A stretch of DNA of 54,574 nucleotides from Alphaproteobacteria bacterium (GCA_019695395.1 JAIBAD010000007.1:1-54574), one strand, 5' to 3'. Counted from the stretch's first letter, positions 27,830 through 36,803 are shown. The notes: generated by a model not told the origin, from the sequence alone. Numbers and translations: made by a program.

Positions 27830-28453
27830 ATGACATATTCCCTTACACCCGAACTTGCCCTTAGAGCATATGCCGCTGGTATTTTTCCTATGGCACCAAG
27901 TCATGATTCCAACGATATTGATTGGATTGAACCTGAACAACGGGGTATCATTCCTCTTGATCATTTTCACATTCCCAAAAAACTTCACAAAATTTTACGT
28001 CGAAAAATTTTTGATGTTCAATGCAATAAAAACTTTGCGGAAGTGTTAATGAATTGCGCCAAACTTACAAAAGATCGTCATGACACGTGGATTAATCAAC
28101 CTATTTATAATCTTAATTTAGAATTACATAGGTTGGGATTTGCCCATTCTATAGAATGTTGGCACAATAATGAGCTTGTTGGTGGATTATATGGCATCGC
28201 ATTGGGAAGTGCATTCTTTGGTGAAAGTATGTTTAGTAAGGTCAAAGAAAGCAGCAAGGTAGCATTATGTTATTTAGTATCCCATCTTAAAGTTGGGGGA
28301 TTTACACTTTTGGATACACAATTTTTAACGCCCCATCTTCAGCGTTTTGGTGCTATTGAAATATCCAAAGCTGATTATAAAAAAAAATTACAAATTGCGT
28401 TACAAAAAACGGCGACCTTTTATCCCATAATTGATCAAAAAGATTTTGATTAA
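27830..28453 (+). CDS. aat: Leucyl/phenylalanyl-tRNA-protein transferase
   Basis: Adds Leu or Phe to proteins beginning with Arg or Lys, creating N-degrons. The 207-residue protein has the conserved LRAYAAGIFPMA start, DIDWIEPEQRGIIPLD, HDTWI, GGLYGIALGSAFFGESMFS and TLLDTQFLTPHLQRFGA. The N-degron reader pair clpS-clpA is about 13 kb away in this window, so a complete N-end-rule branch is present. The aat stop overlaps the stop of the convergent DUF2155 gene by four bases, leaving no room for a terminator. Confidence 0.96.
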   Translation: MTYSLTPELALRAYAAGIFPMAPSHDSNDIDWIEPEQRGIIPLDHFHIPKKLHKILRRKIFDVQCNKNFAEVLMNCAKLTKDRHDTWINQPIYNLNLELHRLGFAHSIECWHNNELVGGLYGIALGSAFFGESMFSKVKESSKVALCYLVSHLKVGGFTLLDTQFLTPHLQRFGAIEISKADYKKKLQIALQKTATFYPIIDQKDFD

Positions 28454-28815
28454 TTCTTACAATTTACAACCCATAAATCATAAATTGGATCTTCCATGGC
28501 AGAAACGGCAGGGCTAGAGGCAAACATCCAACCATTAAAACGGCGTACCGGATCTTCACCTTGTTTCATTTCATCTATTTCTAAAAATGCTGTACTTTCT
28601 GGTGTTTCTTCTGGGGGATGTTGATCACAATAACGTACTGTAATAACTAAAGACCCAAATTTTACAGGTTTATTAATTGGGGCAGTAATAGTTGAAACTT
28701 TTGCTGTAACTTTATCCAAAGCACCCAAGACTGCAACTTTCATAGGATCAGCATAAGATATAGAGGGCACACAAAGTAAAAAAATAACAAAAAATCTAAA
28801 AAAAAAGAAAACCAT
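28450..28815 (-). CDS. DUF2155 domain exported protein
   Basis: About 121 residues. I start it at the ATG at 28815, which gives a clear signal peptide (MVFFFFRFFVIFLLCVPSISYA) and a mature part beginning near DPMKVAVLGALDK. The core includes GSLVITVRYCDQHPPEETPE, AFLEIDE, FNGWMFASSPAVSAMEDPIYDLWV and a terminal VNCKN, the pattern of alphaproteobacterial DUF2155 proteins. The two conserved cysteines could form a disulfide. Function is unknown. It is last in the NDUFA12-MlaD-MlaD-small protein-DUF2155 run, a gene neighbourhood conserved in the class, which hints at envelope or respiratory-complex biogenesis. Confidence 0.87.
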   Translation of the reverse strand: MVFFFFRFFVIFLLCVPSISYADPMKVAVLGALDKVTAKVSTITAPINKPVKFGSLVITVRYCDQHPPEETPESTAFLEIDEMKQGEDPVRRFNGWMFASSPAVSAMEDPIYDLWVVNCKN

Positions 28816-28822
28816 TTGAAAT

Positions 28823-29032
28823 TTATTGATTTTGATAAGGGTTAGACAATTGATCAATAGCTTGGTGAAGTATATCACGAATTTGCTGTTCGTCACATCC
28901 CATAATTAATGCATCATCAAAAAGATCACGCATCATCACATTAAATTCGTCAAGATTTTCTTGAAGCATTTTAATTTTTTCTTTACATGCAATCAACTGA
29001 CCATCAGCTTGACGCCATTGAATACGGGGCAT
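28823..29032 (-). CDS. Small conserved hypothetical protein (69 aa)
   Basis: A 69-residue soluble, mostly helical protein: CKEKIKMLQENLDEFNVMMR and EQQIRDILHQAIDQL look like two helices, with a terminal NPYQNQ. AAGGTT lies eight bases before the ATG, and the gene ends seven bases before the DUF2155 start, so it is very likely translated and co-transcribed with it. I recognise similar short proteins near DUF2155 in related bacteria but know no function. Alternatives to a real gene are unlikely given the Shine-Dalgarno sequence and tight spacing. Confidence 0.68.
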   Translation of the reverse strand: MPRIQWRQADGQLIACKEKIKMLQENLDEFNVMMRDLFDDALIMGCDEQQIRDILHQAIDQLSNPYQNQ

Positions 29033-29139
29033 AAAAATAACCTTATACTTATAACATTTTATTCTTATATAAAATCTTAATTTATTACAAAATATATATG
29101 ATCAAAACAACTGAATAAAACAAAAATTTAAATAGATAA

Positions 29140-29622
29140 TCATGGATTAACTGATCTTCTTGTTGCATAAGCTTTATCAAATTCTTCTTTTGTGTAAATT
29201 GCTTTTGCCACAAGATCAATAACATTAATAGATCCCTGGGTAAAATTAATTTGATCCCCATGGGCCAAATAAATCATATCCCCACCTGGTTGAATTTCAA
29301 CATAACTATGTCCCATTAATCCGATATTTAGAACACGCAAATTAGAATCAGCAGGTATTTTTAAAATTTTATTGGTAATATATAACGTCACAATTGCTTC
29401 AAAATTATCTGGATCAAGTCTTATTCTATTAATCTCGCCAATCTTCTTACCCCCTAAAACAACATCACTTCCGACAGCTAAGCCATCCACCCTGTCAATT
29501 CTAGCATGCAATTTATAACCGTTTTCATCAATTTTATCTTCATTAATAAAAATAACAAAGACAATAAAAATAGCACTAACAATAAGTCCAACCACTATTT
29601 CTTTAATATCTATTTTTTGCAT
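29140..29622 (-). CDS. MlaD-family lipid-binding protein (second copy)
   Basis: A 160-residue MCE-domain protein: one N-terminal membrane segment (about residues 9-26), then the MlaD core ARIDRVDGLAVGSDVVLGG, IGEINRIRLDPDNFEAIV and SNLRVLNIGLMGHSYVEI, with a C-terminal helix INVIDLVAKAIY. MlaD hexamers sit in the inner membrane above the MlaFE transporter and move phospholipids between membranes. A second mlaD lies 15 bases upstream. Identity between the two is modest, so this is an old duplication rather than a recent one. No mlaE, mlaF, mlaB or mlaC is in the window. Confidence 0.86.
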   Translation of the reverse strand: MQKIDIKEIVVGLIVSAIFIVFVIFINEDKIDENGYKLHARIDRVDGLAVGSDVVLGGKKIGEINRIRLDPDNFEAIVTLYITNKILKIPADSNLRVLNIGLMGHSYVEIQPGGDMIYLAHGDQINFTQGSINVIDLVAKAIYTKEEFDKAYATRRSVNP

Positions 29623-29637
29623 CAGAATTTATATAAT

Positions 29638-30123
29638 TTAGTTTTGGGGGGTAGTAGTATTAGGAGATGAAGTGGTACGTTCCGCAGCCTTAAAAATAGC
29701 TTGGGCAACTAAATCCATCACATTTAAAGCACCTTGGGTATTTGTAAATTCCCCTTCTGGTTGTAATAAATTAGGTGAAATTCCAGGTTCTAACGCCAAA
29801 TAATTATCCCCCAACAAACCATTGCTTAAAATTCTGACATTCGTATCAACTGGTAGCTTAATTCGTTCTTCAATATTAAAGGTAATAATCCCTTCAAAAG
29901 TTTGGGGGTCAATTTTTTCATCTGTTATTACCCCTATTTTTACCCCAGACAATCTAACATCACTTCCAATTGTAAGACCATCTATACGGTTAAACCGTGC
30001 ATGAGCTTGATAACTATTAATTGATGTATTCAACTGGACCGTTGAATAGGCAAAAATTAAAAACCCAAAAGCAACTACAATAACAACAGCACCAATAAGT
30101 GTTTCAATAATATTACGTTTCAT
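29638..30123 (-). CDS. mlaD: MlaD-family lipid-binding protein (first copy)
   Basis: A 161-residue MCE-domain protein: membrane anchor at about residues 9-26 (LIGAVVIVVAFGFLIFAY), MlaD core with RFNRIDGLTIGSDVRLSG, IGVITDEKIDPQTFEGI and LSNGLLGDNYLALEPG, then helix LNVMDLVAQAIF and a short Thr/Pro-rich tail. This copy is closer to the usual alphaproteobacterial MlaD that sits beside NDUFA12-like genes. It acts in retrograde phospholipid transport by family. It is followed at once by a paralogue, so a mixed hexamer is possible but unproven. Confidence 0.88.
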   Translation of the reverse strand: MKRNIIETLIGAVVIVVAFGFLIFAYSTVQLNTSINSYQAHARFNRIDGLTIGSDVRLSGVKIGVITDEKIDPQTFEGIITFNIEERIKLPVDTNVRILSNGLLGDNYLALEPGISPNLLQPEGEFTNTQGALNVMDLVAQAIFKAAERTTSSPNTTTPQN

Positions 30124-30154
30124 AGGAACTAATCAATAAATCCTTATTTTAAAC

Positions 30155-30502
30155 TTAAGATGATGGGGTCCAAGGTTGATAATCTAAAGTATCAAGTACC
30201 CCAATTTGTGTTGGTCTTGGTGTATAAGCATGAACCGTACCTGTTAAATTTGGAATATGTGTTTTTTGCCAAGAAAATTTTGGAATTCCTCTGTTACTTG
30301 GAATCCGATCATAGGTATGATGAAGCCATCCATGCCATTCTGCTGGTACTTTACTTGCATCATTCAATCCTCGATAAATAACCCATCGTTTCGCACGTCT
30401 ATGTGCATGGCGATGTCGGGTTTGATAATAAGAATTTCCTAAATAATCACAGCCAACTTTTTTTCCAAAAAACAAACTATAGATTTGTAAGCACAATTTC
30501 AT
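30155..30502 (-). CDS. NADH:ubiquinone oxidoreductase accessory subunit NDUFA12 family
   Basis: About 115 residues of the NDUFA12/B17.2 family, a supernumerary complex I subunit shared by mitochondria and alphaproteobacteria. Diagnostic parts are VGCDYLGNSYYQ, RRAKRWVIYRG and NDASKVPAEWHGWLHH, followed by a Pro-rich tail. In-frame starts exist at 30517 (TTG), 30511 (ATG) and 30502 (ATG); I prefer 30502 because GGA lies ten bases before it. Unusually, the complex I nuo operon is not adjacent, but linkage to mlaD is normal in this class. It probably binds the peripheral arm at the membrane junction. Confidence 0.87.
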   Translation of the reverse strand: MKLCLQIYSLFFGKKVGCDYLGNSYYQTRHRHAHRRAKRWVIYRGLNDASKVPAEWHGWLHHTYDRIPSNRGIPKFSWQKTHIPNLTGTVHAYTPRPTQIGVLDTLDYQPWTPSS

Positions 30503-30517
30503 AACAAACATATCCAA

Positions 30518-30983
30518 AAATACTTTGATTTCAACGAACCATAATTTAGGCTCATCATCCTATAAAATCAATACAATTTCATAGGAATTTCTACCTAACC
30601 ATATCAATCTTAGTGTATAAACTTGAAATTGAATTAGTTTTTTTGATAATTTAAATCTACATATTTTGATAAAGTTAAATTAGATATAGTAATCAAAATG
30701 AGATGATTTTTTCTTTTTATATAAGAACATAAATAAAACAAATAAATTTTAGATATAAGAACAATAATTTTTTTATTAGGATTATTCCCACTTTTATATA
30801 TTTCTTTATTTTTTTTAAAAAAGAACTTGCCAAATCATCCAAACTCGATTTAATCTACATTTAGTATATGATTATGGAGAAAAACACCATAATCTGTATA
30901 TGTCACCGTAATTTTAAAACAACAATCCTTCATTAAATAGCTTTTAAAAAGCTCTATTATCATTAGCATAAGGGGAGAATGAT
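30518..30983. other. AT-rich spacer upstream of nrdJ
   Basis: About 465 bases between divergent NDUFA12-like and nrdJ genes. It contains no plausible gene. Two inverted repeats lie near nrdJ (given separately). I looked for a cobalamin riboswitch, expected to be possible before a B12-dependent enzyme, and saw no B12-box-like conserved core. An AGGGGAGA Shine-Dalgarno sequence lies just before the nrdJ ATG. Confidence 0.4.
30869..30893. promoter_or_regulatory. Perfect inverted repeat upstream of nrdJ
   Basis: GATTATGG and CCATAATC form perfect eight-base arms around a nine-base centre, about 90 bases before the nrdJ start. A second symmetric element, AGCTTTT-A-AAAAGCT, lies at 30939-30953. 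The right arm overlaps a sequence (30884-30899) with partial likeness to an NrdR box, the known regulator of ribonucleotide reductase genes, but the match is incomplete. The dyad could be an operator or an RNA hairpin in the leader; the sequence does not decide between them. Confidence 0.35.
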
Positions 30984-33900
30984 ATGAGATTCGAACGGCA
31001 CTTCACCAAATCAGGGGTATCACCATACCAAGATTTCACTTTTCACAAAACAAGTAGTGAAATTCGTAATCCCGATGGATCGGTTGTGTTTTGTTTAAAA
31101 GACATTGAAATTCCAACCCATTGGTCCCAAGTTGCAAGTGACGTAATAGCTCAAAAATATTTTCGCAAAGCAGGTATCCCCACACGATTAGTTCCCGTTG
31201 CTGAAATTGGTGTTCCAGAATGGCTATGGCGCCGTAAGGCTGATGATCAAGCTTTAGCATTCCTACCTGCATCTGAACGCTATGGGAGCGAAAAAAGCGC
31301 ATGCCAAGTTTTCGATAGAATGGCAGGAACTTGGACTTATTGGGGCTGGAAGGGTGGCTACTTTGATGGGGAAGAAGATGCAGCAGCCTTTTATGATGAA
31401 ATGCGTTATATGATGTGTCGCCAAATGGGTGCCCCTAATTCCCCCCAATGGTTCAACACAGGATTATTTTGGGCTTATGGAATCGATGGCCCTGCCCAAG
31501 GCCATTACTATGTTGATTTTAAAACTGGTGTTTTACAATCTTCCACCTCGGCCTATGAACATCCCCAACCTCATGCATGTTTTATCCAATCTGTCAGTGA
31601 TGATTTGGTCAATGAAGGTGGCATTATGGATCTTTGGGTTCGTGAAGCACGATTGTTTAAATATGGATCAGGTACAGGCAGTAACTTTTCCCATTTACGT
31701 GGGGATGGCGAAGAATTATCTGGTGGTGGTAAATCATCAGGGTTAATGAGCTTTTTAAAAATTGGCGACCGCGCCGCTGGAGCCATTAAATCAGGTGGTA
31801 CAACAAGACGCGCAGCTAAAATGGTCACGGTTGATCTTGACCACCCAGATATAGAAGAATTTATCAGTTGGAAAGTTATCGAAGAACAAAAAGTTGCAGC
31901 CCTTGTGACCGGATCAAAAATTGTTCAAAAACATTTGAAAGAAATTTTCAAAGCATGTCAAAATGATAAAATGTCAGGCGATGTATTTTCACCAGATGAT
32001 AACCGTGATCTTAAACTTGCAATTAAACAGGCAAGAAAATCTTTGGTATCAGAAAATTATATTCAACGTGTTATTCAATTTGCCCGTCAAGGATACAAAG
32101 ATTTAGAATTTTCTACCTATGATACAGATTGGGATTCCGAAGCATATCGTACGGTTTCAGGCCAAAATTCAAACAATTCCATCCGTATTCCTAACACTTT
32201 TTTTGAAGAATTATTTAAAAATGGGTCTTGGGATCTGGTAAGACGAACAGATAAAAAAGTTCATAAAACCATTAAAGCCCAAGATTTATGGGAACGCATT
32301 GCAGAAGCCGCCTGGGCATCCGCAGATCCTGGGGTTCAATATGACACAACCATTAATGAATGGCATACCTGTCCTGAAAGTGGTCGCATTAATGCATCTA
32401 ACCCTTGTTCTGAATACATGTTTCTGGATAATACGGCATGTAACTTGGCCTCTTTGAATTTGATGACTTTCCGTCAAGATAATGGTGCTTTTAATATTAA
32501 GGCGTTTGAACATGCCGTAAGGTTATGGACCGTAACCCTAGAAATTTCTGTTCTCATGGCCCAATTCCCATCACGTGAAATTGCCAGTCTTTCTTATGAA
32601 TATAGAACTTTGGGTCTTGGTTATGCCAATATTGGTGGGCTGCTTATGGCCTCAGGCATTCCATATGATAGTGCTGAAGGACGGGCCATGGCTGGTGCTC
32701 TCACCGCTTTGATGACAGGTGTAGCTTATGCAACATCTGCAGAAATGGCAGGCCAACTTGGAAGTTTCAAGGGATACAAAAACAATAAAGATGCGATGTT
32801 GCGCGTTATGCGTAATCACAAGCGCGCTGCCTATAGTACCAATGATGGGTATGAAGGTTTATCTGTTTTACCTGTACATCTTGATGAACATAATTGCCCT
32901 TCCCCTTCTCTTGTGGCTGCTGCCCGTAAGGCATGGGACCAAGCTTTAGAACTTGGGGAACAATATGGTTATCGTAATGCCCAAACCACTGTTATTGCCC
33001 CAACTGGGACAATTGGATTGGTGATGGATTGTGATACAACAGGTATTGAACCAGATTTTGCGCTAGTTAAATACAAAAAACTAGCAGGCGGTGGGTACTT
33101 TAAAATTATTAACCAAATGGTTCCTTATGCCTTAGAAACATTAGGATATAATGAACAACAAATTAATGACATTATAGGATATGCACTAGGTCATAATTCT
33201 TTGGAACATGCACCTTTCATTAATCATGAAACACTCACCCAAAAGAATTTTACCAAAGACGCCCTAAATACTTTAACTGATGCCCTAAAAAACACTTTTG
33301 ATATTCGTTTTGTCTTTAACCGCTGGACATTGGGGGAAGAATTTTTAACAAAAACTTTAGGCTTTACCGATATAGAGCTTGGGGATCCAAATTTTGATTT
33401 ATTGACGTCTCTTGGATTCAGCAAAGAAGAAATTGACGCGGCCAATACTTATTGTTGTGGGGCCATGACGCTTGAAGGCGCACCCCATATCCGTCCAGAA
33501 CATTTACCAGTTTTTGACTGTGCTAATCCTTGTGGTCGTATTGGGAAACGTTATCTTTCAATGGAAAGTCATATTCGCATGATGGCAGCTACCCAACCTT
33601 TTATTTCAGGTGCGATTTCAAAAACAATTAATATGCCAAATTCTGCCAGCGTTGAAGATTGCAAAAAAGCCTATCTGTTATCCTGGAAATTGGGGTTAAA
33701 AGCCAATGCACTTTACCGCGACGGGTCAAAATTATCGCAGCCTTTAGCCTCAACAGTTTTGGGTGATGATGCCGATGATATAGAAGAAATTGCAGAAAGC
33801 AGCAATGCCCATAAAGCCCCAATTGTGGCGGAGCGAATTGTGGAACGTATTATTGAAAAAGTTATTCGCGCGAAACGTGAACGTCTTCCATCGAGACGTA

Positions 33901-34754
33901 AAGGCTATACCCAAAAAGCCAACGTTGGGGGGCATAAGGTTTATTTGCGTACAGGCGAATATGAAGATGGAACCTTGGGTGAAATTTTCATTGATATGCA
34001 CAAAGAAGGTGCAGCCTTCAGAAGCTTGATGAATAATTTTGCTATTGCTATTTCTATTGGATTACAATATGGCGTACCTTTAGAAGAATTTGTTGAAGCC
34101 TTTACCTTTACCCGTTTTGAACCATCAGGTATTGTCGAAGGCAATGATGCCATTAAAATGGCAACATCCGTTCTCGACTATATTTTCCGTGAATTGGCAA
34201 TTTCTTATCTTTCCAGACATGATTTGGCCAATGTTGGGATGCAAGATTTACGTCCAGATACCTTAGGCAATGAAATGTCCCATGAACAACCAACTGATCA
34301 ACGTCAAATTAATCTAAACACAGTCAAACGTTTTGCCAGCACGGGATATGTAAGAAGCAGCAATTTAATTGTTCTTCATAACAATGAACCAATTATCCAA
34401 AACCAACAAACGGCTCAGCAAGCTAATATGATGTCAACTACTATGGATAATCATGAACCTATGGCTATTGCTGTTGGTCAAGATCAAGCTATTGGAACCT
34501 ATAAATCAAATCTTATGTCCAAAGGAATGGTTGCCTCCCAATTGAATGAAGGAGGTAAAAACATAGATGCTCATGACCCTAAAATAGCCACAGATACTAA
34601 AATGGCCATCGATAGTAAAATAGACCGTGTTCGTGAGGCCAAACTCAAAGGATATGAGGGAGATGCCTGTAATGATTGCGGGAACTTTACCTTGGTTCGC
34701 AATGGGACATGCCTTAAATGTACCACCTGTGGATCAACCAATGGATGCAGCTAA
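30984..34754 (+). CDS. nrdJ: Vitamin B12-dependent (class II) ribonucleotide reductase
   Basis: Makes deoxyribonucleotides using adenosylcobalamin, so it works with or without oxygen. The 1256-residue protein has the large alphaproteobacterial NrdJ layout: N-terminal start [32 protein letters not shown] (active-site region near residue 475), [31 protein letters not shown], and a C-terminal cysteine cluster [16 protein letters not shown] with CTTCG, the redox-active/zinc tail. AGGGGAGA precedes the ATG. ridA follows after 17 bases. Its presence implies the cell makes or imports cobalamin; whether it is the only reductase cannot be seen here. Confidence 0.96.
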   Translation: MRFERHFTKSGVSPYQDFTFHKTSSEIRNPDGSVVFCLKDIEIPTHWSQVASDVIAQKYFRKAGIPTRLVPVAEIGVPEWLWRRKADDQALAFLPASERYGSEKSACQVFDRMAGTWTYWGWKGGYFDGEEDAAAFYDEMRYMMCRQMGAPNSPQWFNTGLFWAYGIDGPAQGHYYVDFKTGVLQSSTSAYEHPQPHACFIQSVSDDLVNEGGIMDLWVREARLFKYGSGTGSNFSHLRGDGEELSGGGKSSGLMSFLKIGDRAAGAIKSGGTTRRAAKMVTVDLDHPDIEEFISWKVIEEQKVAALVTGSKIVQKHLKEIFKACQNDKMSGDVFSPDDNRDLKLAIKQARKSLVSENYIQRVIQFARQGYKDLEFSTYDTDWDSEAYRTVSGQNSNNSIRIPNTFFEELFKNGSWDLVRRTDKKVHKTIKAQDLWERIAEAAWASADPGVQYDTTINEWHTCPESGRINASNPCSEYMFLDNTACNLASLNLMTFRQDNGAFNIKAFEHAVRLWTVTLEISVLMAQFPSREIASLSYEYRTLGLGYANIGGLLMASGIPYDSAEGRAMAGALTALMTGVAYATSAEMAGQLGSFKGYKNNKDAMLRVMRNHKRAAYSTNDGYEGLSVLPVHLDEHNCPSPSLVAAARKAWDQALELGEQYGYRNAQTTVIAPTGTIGLVMDCDTTGIEPDFALVKYKKLAGGGYFKIINQMVPYALETLGYNEQQINDIIGYALGHNSLEHAPFINHETLTQKNFTKDALNTLTDALKNTFDIRFVFNRWTLGEEFLTKTLGFTDIELGDPNFDLLTSLGFSKEEIDAANTYCCGAMTLEGAPHIRPEHLPVFDCANPCGRIGKRYLSMESHIRMMAATQPFISGAISKTINMPNSASVEDCKKAYLLSWKLGLKANALYRDGSKLSQPLASTVLGDDADDIEEIAESSNAHKAPIVAERIVERIIEKVIRAKRERLPSRRKGYTQKANVGGHKVYLRTGEYEDGTLGEIFIDMHKEGAAFRSLMNNFAIAISIGLQYGVPLEEFVEAFTFTRFEPSGIVEGNDAIKMATSVLDYIFRELAISYLSRHDLANVGMQDLRPDTLGNEMSHEQPTDQRQINLNTVKRFASTGYVRSSNLIVLHNNEPIIQNQQTAQQANMMSTTMDNHEPMAIAVGQDQAIGTYKSNLMSKGMVASQLNEGGKNIDAHDPKIATDTKMAIDSKIDRVREAKLKGYEGDACNDCGNFTLVRNGTCLKCTTCGSTNGCS

Positions 34755-34771
34755 TATAAAAGGTCGATGAT

Positions 34772-35242
34772 ATGAGCATTATTGGAAAACATCTTTTATC
34801 TTTGGGTATTCAATTACCCAAAGTTGCCAAGCCAGTTGCAAATTATATTCCTGCCATGATTGTTGATAATTTGGTCTATGTATCAGGTCAAATTACCAGC
34901 TGGGAAGGTGAGGTAAAGTTTAAAGGTAAGGTTGGAAAAGATTTTGATATTCCCCAGGGTATTGAAGCTGCAAGATTATGCGGGCTTAATATATTAGCCC
35001 AATTAGAATATTTGCTTGGGGATTTAGACCGCGTGAAAAGATGCATAAAATTGGGTGTTTTCGTAAATGCCGCCGAAAATTTTTTCGATCATCCGAAAGT
35101 TGCCAATGGCGCCTCTGATCTTATGGTTCAGGTATTTGGGGATGCAGGAAAACATGTGCGTTTTGCCGTTGGTAGTTATAATTTACCCTTAAATGTTGCT
35201 GTTGAAGTTGAAGGATTATTTGAAATCACAACACCTATGTGA
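34772..35242 (+). CDS. RidA family protein (YjgF/Rid superfamily)
   Basis: A 156-residue member of the enamine/imine deaminase-like family. It has PKVAKPVANYIPAMIVDNLVY-type N-terminal strands, VYVSGQITSWEGEV, ARLCGLNILAQLEYLLGDLD and the C-terminal VRFAVGSYNLPLNVAVEVEG with the conserved Arg and Glu. Length is longer than E. coli RidA (about 128) and matches the PLNVAVEVE-type subgroup common in alphaproteobacteria. It probably destroys reactive 2-aminoacrylate-like intermediates, by family. It follows nrdJ by 17 bases, so it may be co-transcribed. Confidence 0.88.
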   Translation: MSIIGKHLLSLGIQLPKVAKPVANYIPAMIVDNLVYVSGQITSWEGEVKFKGKVGKDFDIPQGIEAARLCGLNILAQLEYLLGDLDRVKRCIKLGVFVNAAENFFDHPKVANGASDLMVQVFGDAGKHVRFAVGSYNLPLNVAVEVEGLFEITTPM

Positions 35243-35273
35243 TTAGGTACTTTAGTTTAATTACAATTTTCAT

Positions 35274-35304
35274 CCTTAGGAAGGGTTTTATAACGCTCCC
35301 TAAG
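35274..35304 (+). terminator. Possible terminator after ridA
   Basis: CTTAGG and CCTAAG form a six-base stem with further partial pairing inside (AGGG with CTCC), followed by an A/T run, 30-60 bases after the ridA stop. The stem is modest and the T-tract interrupted, so this is only a candidate. It would separate nrdJ-ridA from the accessory genes that follow. Confidence 0.4.
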
Positions 35305-35320
35305 AATTTATTTTCCAGGA

Positions 35321-35348
35321 TTGTTTTAATAAAGAATAATGTTATAAT
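35321..35348 (+). promoter_or_regulatory. Probable promoter giving a leaderless message for the toxin-partner gene
   Basis: A perfect TATAAT lies at 35343-35348, with TTGTTT at 35321-35326 sixteen bases upstream. Transcription would begin about at 35355, only a few bases before the ATG at 35358. No Shine-Dalgarno sequence precedes that ATG. Both points suggest a leaderless transcript; mapping of the RNA end would settle it. Confidence 0.42.
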
Positions 35349-35357
35349 CATTTTATT

Positions 35358-35942
35358 ATGAATAACATTGCTCTAAATATAAAACAGAACAATACTTTTC
35401 GCTATAACTCACTAAGAAATTTTAGTGATGGTCAATTTTTAGCTGAAAAAGCTAATATATCAATTTTAAGTTTACACTCATCAAAAAAATTTGAAAAAGA
35501 ATTAGAGAAATTATTAGATGAACTTGTTATAGATTTAAAAGGTCTTCTAAAAAATTTTAAAGAGCTTTATATTACGCCACTCAAAAAAGAAAAAAAATAC
35601 TTTTTAACTTTAAATAAAAAACATTCAAAAGAAGATTTTGAAAAAAAGATAGAAAATTATATAAATTTTAAAGAATTTTCCAAAGAGCTTTTAGAAAAGC
35701 GTCTTACAATTAATAATGATTTAGTTAAAGATTTTAAAAAAACTAACACTATAATTTACAAAAAGACATCATTTTTTTGGAAAGAGGAAGAAAAAATATG
35801 GCTTCAATCTTTTGAATTAATTCAGGAAAATTTAAAAATTCTAAAAATGATGAAAGAAATACATTATCCTTCCAAACCTGTTACTAAGATGGTTTCAAAT
35901 TCGAAAGAACTAAAAAAAGAATTTAGGCGTATTTTAGGATAA
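35358..35942 (+). CDS. Unknown Lys-rich helical protein, candidate partner of the downstream toxin
   Basis: A 194-residue protein I do not recognise. It is rich in Lys, Leu, Glu and Phe and predicted largely helical, with coiled-coil-like stretches (KFEKELEKLLDELVIDLKGLL, then KKIENYINFKEFSKELLEKR). There is no signal peptide, membrane segment or recognisable DNA-binding motif. It ends one base before the ATG of a RelE/ParE-like toxin gene, the usual antitoxin position, but it is more than twice the normal antitoxin length. It starts right behind a TATAAT, probably leaderless. It could be a novel antitoxin, an antitoxin fused to another domain, or an unrelated co-transcribed gene. Confidence 0.6.
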   Translation: MNNIALNIKQNNTFRYNSLRNFSDGQFLAEKANISILSLHSSKKFEKELEKLLDELVIDLKGLLKNFKELYITPLKKEKKYFLTLNKKHSKEDFEKKIENYINFKEFSKELLEKRLTINNDLVKDFKKTNTIIYKKTSFFWKEEEKIWLQSFELIQENLKILKMMKEIHYPSKPVTKMVSNSKELKKEFRRILG

Positions 35943-35943
35943 A

Positions 35944-36228
35944 ATGCTACGAATAATTTATGCTGAAGGATTTTTTGCTTCTTTAAAAAAATTAAAGAAT
36001 CCAAAGTTAGTAAAAAAAATTGAAGAAAAAATTGCATACATTATTGATAATCCCAAAGCACCTGGATCTCAATTTAAAAAAGTACGCGGTATAAAACCTA
36101 AAAATATGTATGAATGTCGTCTTAATCAAGGTGATAGATTATATCTATACGAAGAATATGATGATAAAGGTGTTTATTATATAGCTTTTGATGTGGGTCA
36201 TCATGACTCATTAAAGAAAATTAAATAA
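35944..36228 (+). CDS. RelE/ParE-family toxin-like protein
   Basis: A 94-residue basic protein fitting the RelE/ParE fold: start MLRIIYAEGFFASLKKLKNP, helix KKIEEKIAYIIDNP, then strands with KKVRGIKPKNMYECRLNQGDR and YIAFDVGHHDSLKKIK. The 'RLNxGDRLYLYEE' segment and the closing GHHD are typical of the mRNA-interferase-like branch. Such toxins cut ribosome-bound mRNA or poison gyrase; which one cannot be decided from sequence. It follows the 194-residue gene with one base between, so the two are translationally coupled. If the partner is not an antitoxin, this could be a solitary or inactivated toxin. Confidence 0.75.
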   Translation: MLRIIYAEGFFASLKKLKNPKLVKKIEEKIAYIIDNPKAPGSQFKKVRGIKPKNMYECRLNQGDRLYLYEEYDDKGVYYIAFDVGHHDSLKKIK

Positions 36229-36311
36229 TTTGATATAAAAATAATTAATAGATAATTAACTAATATTTTATATGTAAAATGTAATTCCATAATTTAGTAA
36301 GGGGGAAAATT

Positions 36312-36554
36312 ATGTTTTATATGAATAAAATATTTTTTAGATTAACTATCTTAATCTTAATTATTCTATTATCTGCTTGTCGTTCTTCTACACCACCCCA
36401 ACCAAAACCAGGTGATTATCCTGGTACAAGCGCACCCTGGCCTTCTTTAAACAGCAGTCACCAACCCATTGCGTCAATAAGCGATAGCTATGACAATGAT
36501 ATAAAAGAAAGATCAAGCATTAAAGAAACACAATCAAAAGAAATTGAAGATTAA
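36312..36554 (+). CDS. Small lipoprotein
   Basis: An 80-residue protein with a clear lipoprotein signal: MNKIFFRLTILILIILLSAC, lipobox LSAC with Cys near residue 23. Mature part is short, Pro/Ser-rich (PPQPKPGDYPG) and then charged (SYDNDIKERSSIKETQSKEIED), so it is probably an extended tether without a fold. AAGGGGG lies before the ATG at 36312; a second ATG four codons in is possible. A strong terminator follows 16 bases after the stop, so it is the end of a transcript. Function unknown. Confidence 0.75.
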   Translation: MFYMNKIFFRLTILILIILLSACRSSTPPQPKPGDYPGTSAPWPSLNSSHQPIASISDSYDNDIKERSSIKETQSKEIED

Positions 36555-36570
36555 TTTTTAATAACTAAAT

Positions 36571-36598
36571 AAAAAGGCTATTTAAAAATAGCCTTTTT
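36571..36598 (+). terminator. Rho-independent terminator after the small lipoprotein gene
   Basis: AAAAAGGCTA and TAGCCTTTTT are perfect ten-base arms around an eight-base loop. The 3' arm ends in a T run. The symmetric A/T flanks mean it could stop transcription from either side, but only a plus-strand gene ends here. Confidence 0.85.
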
Positions 36599-36720
36599 AT
36601 TTTATAAAATATCATCATTATTTAATAAATTTAAAAGATTTTATAAAAAATAATTCCCTTAAAAATTGGCGTAAATCCTAAATAAAATAAAGGTTTATGG
36701 ATAGGCTGGTAAGAATTCAC

Positions 36721-36749
36721 TTGACAAAGTAATTGGAATGTGTTAGATG
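36721..36749 (+). promoter_or_regulatory. Candidate promoter for the structured leader of the terminase-like gene
   Basis: Perfect TTGACA at 36721-36726, a 17-base spacer, and TAGATG at 36744-36749 with the extended -10 dinucleotide TG three bases before it. Start of transcription would be near 36756, leaving a leader of about 138 bases before the ATG at 36894. Confidence 0.45.
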
Positions 36750-36803
36750 TCGTCATAATTGAATTATTGTATCTACGCCATTTTAATAAAAAGCCATTTA
36801 AAG

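Noticed and set aside
30518-30983. Cobalamin riboswitch before nrdJ
   Set aside because: No B12-box or conserved core could be found by eye; only short dyads are present.
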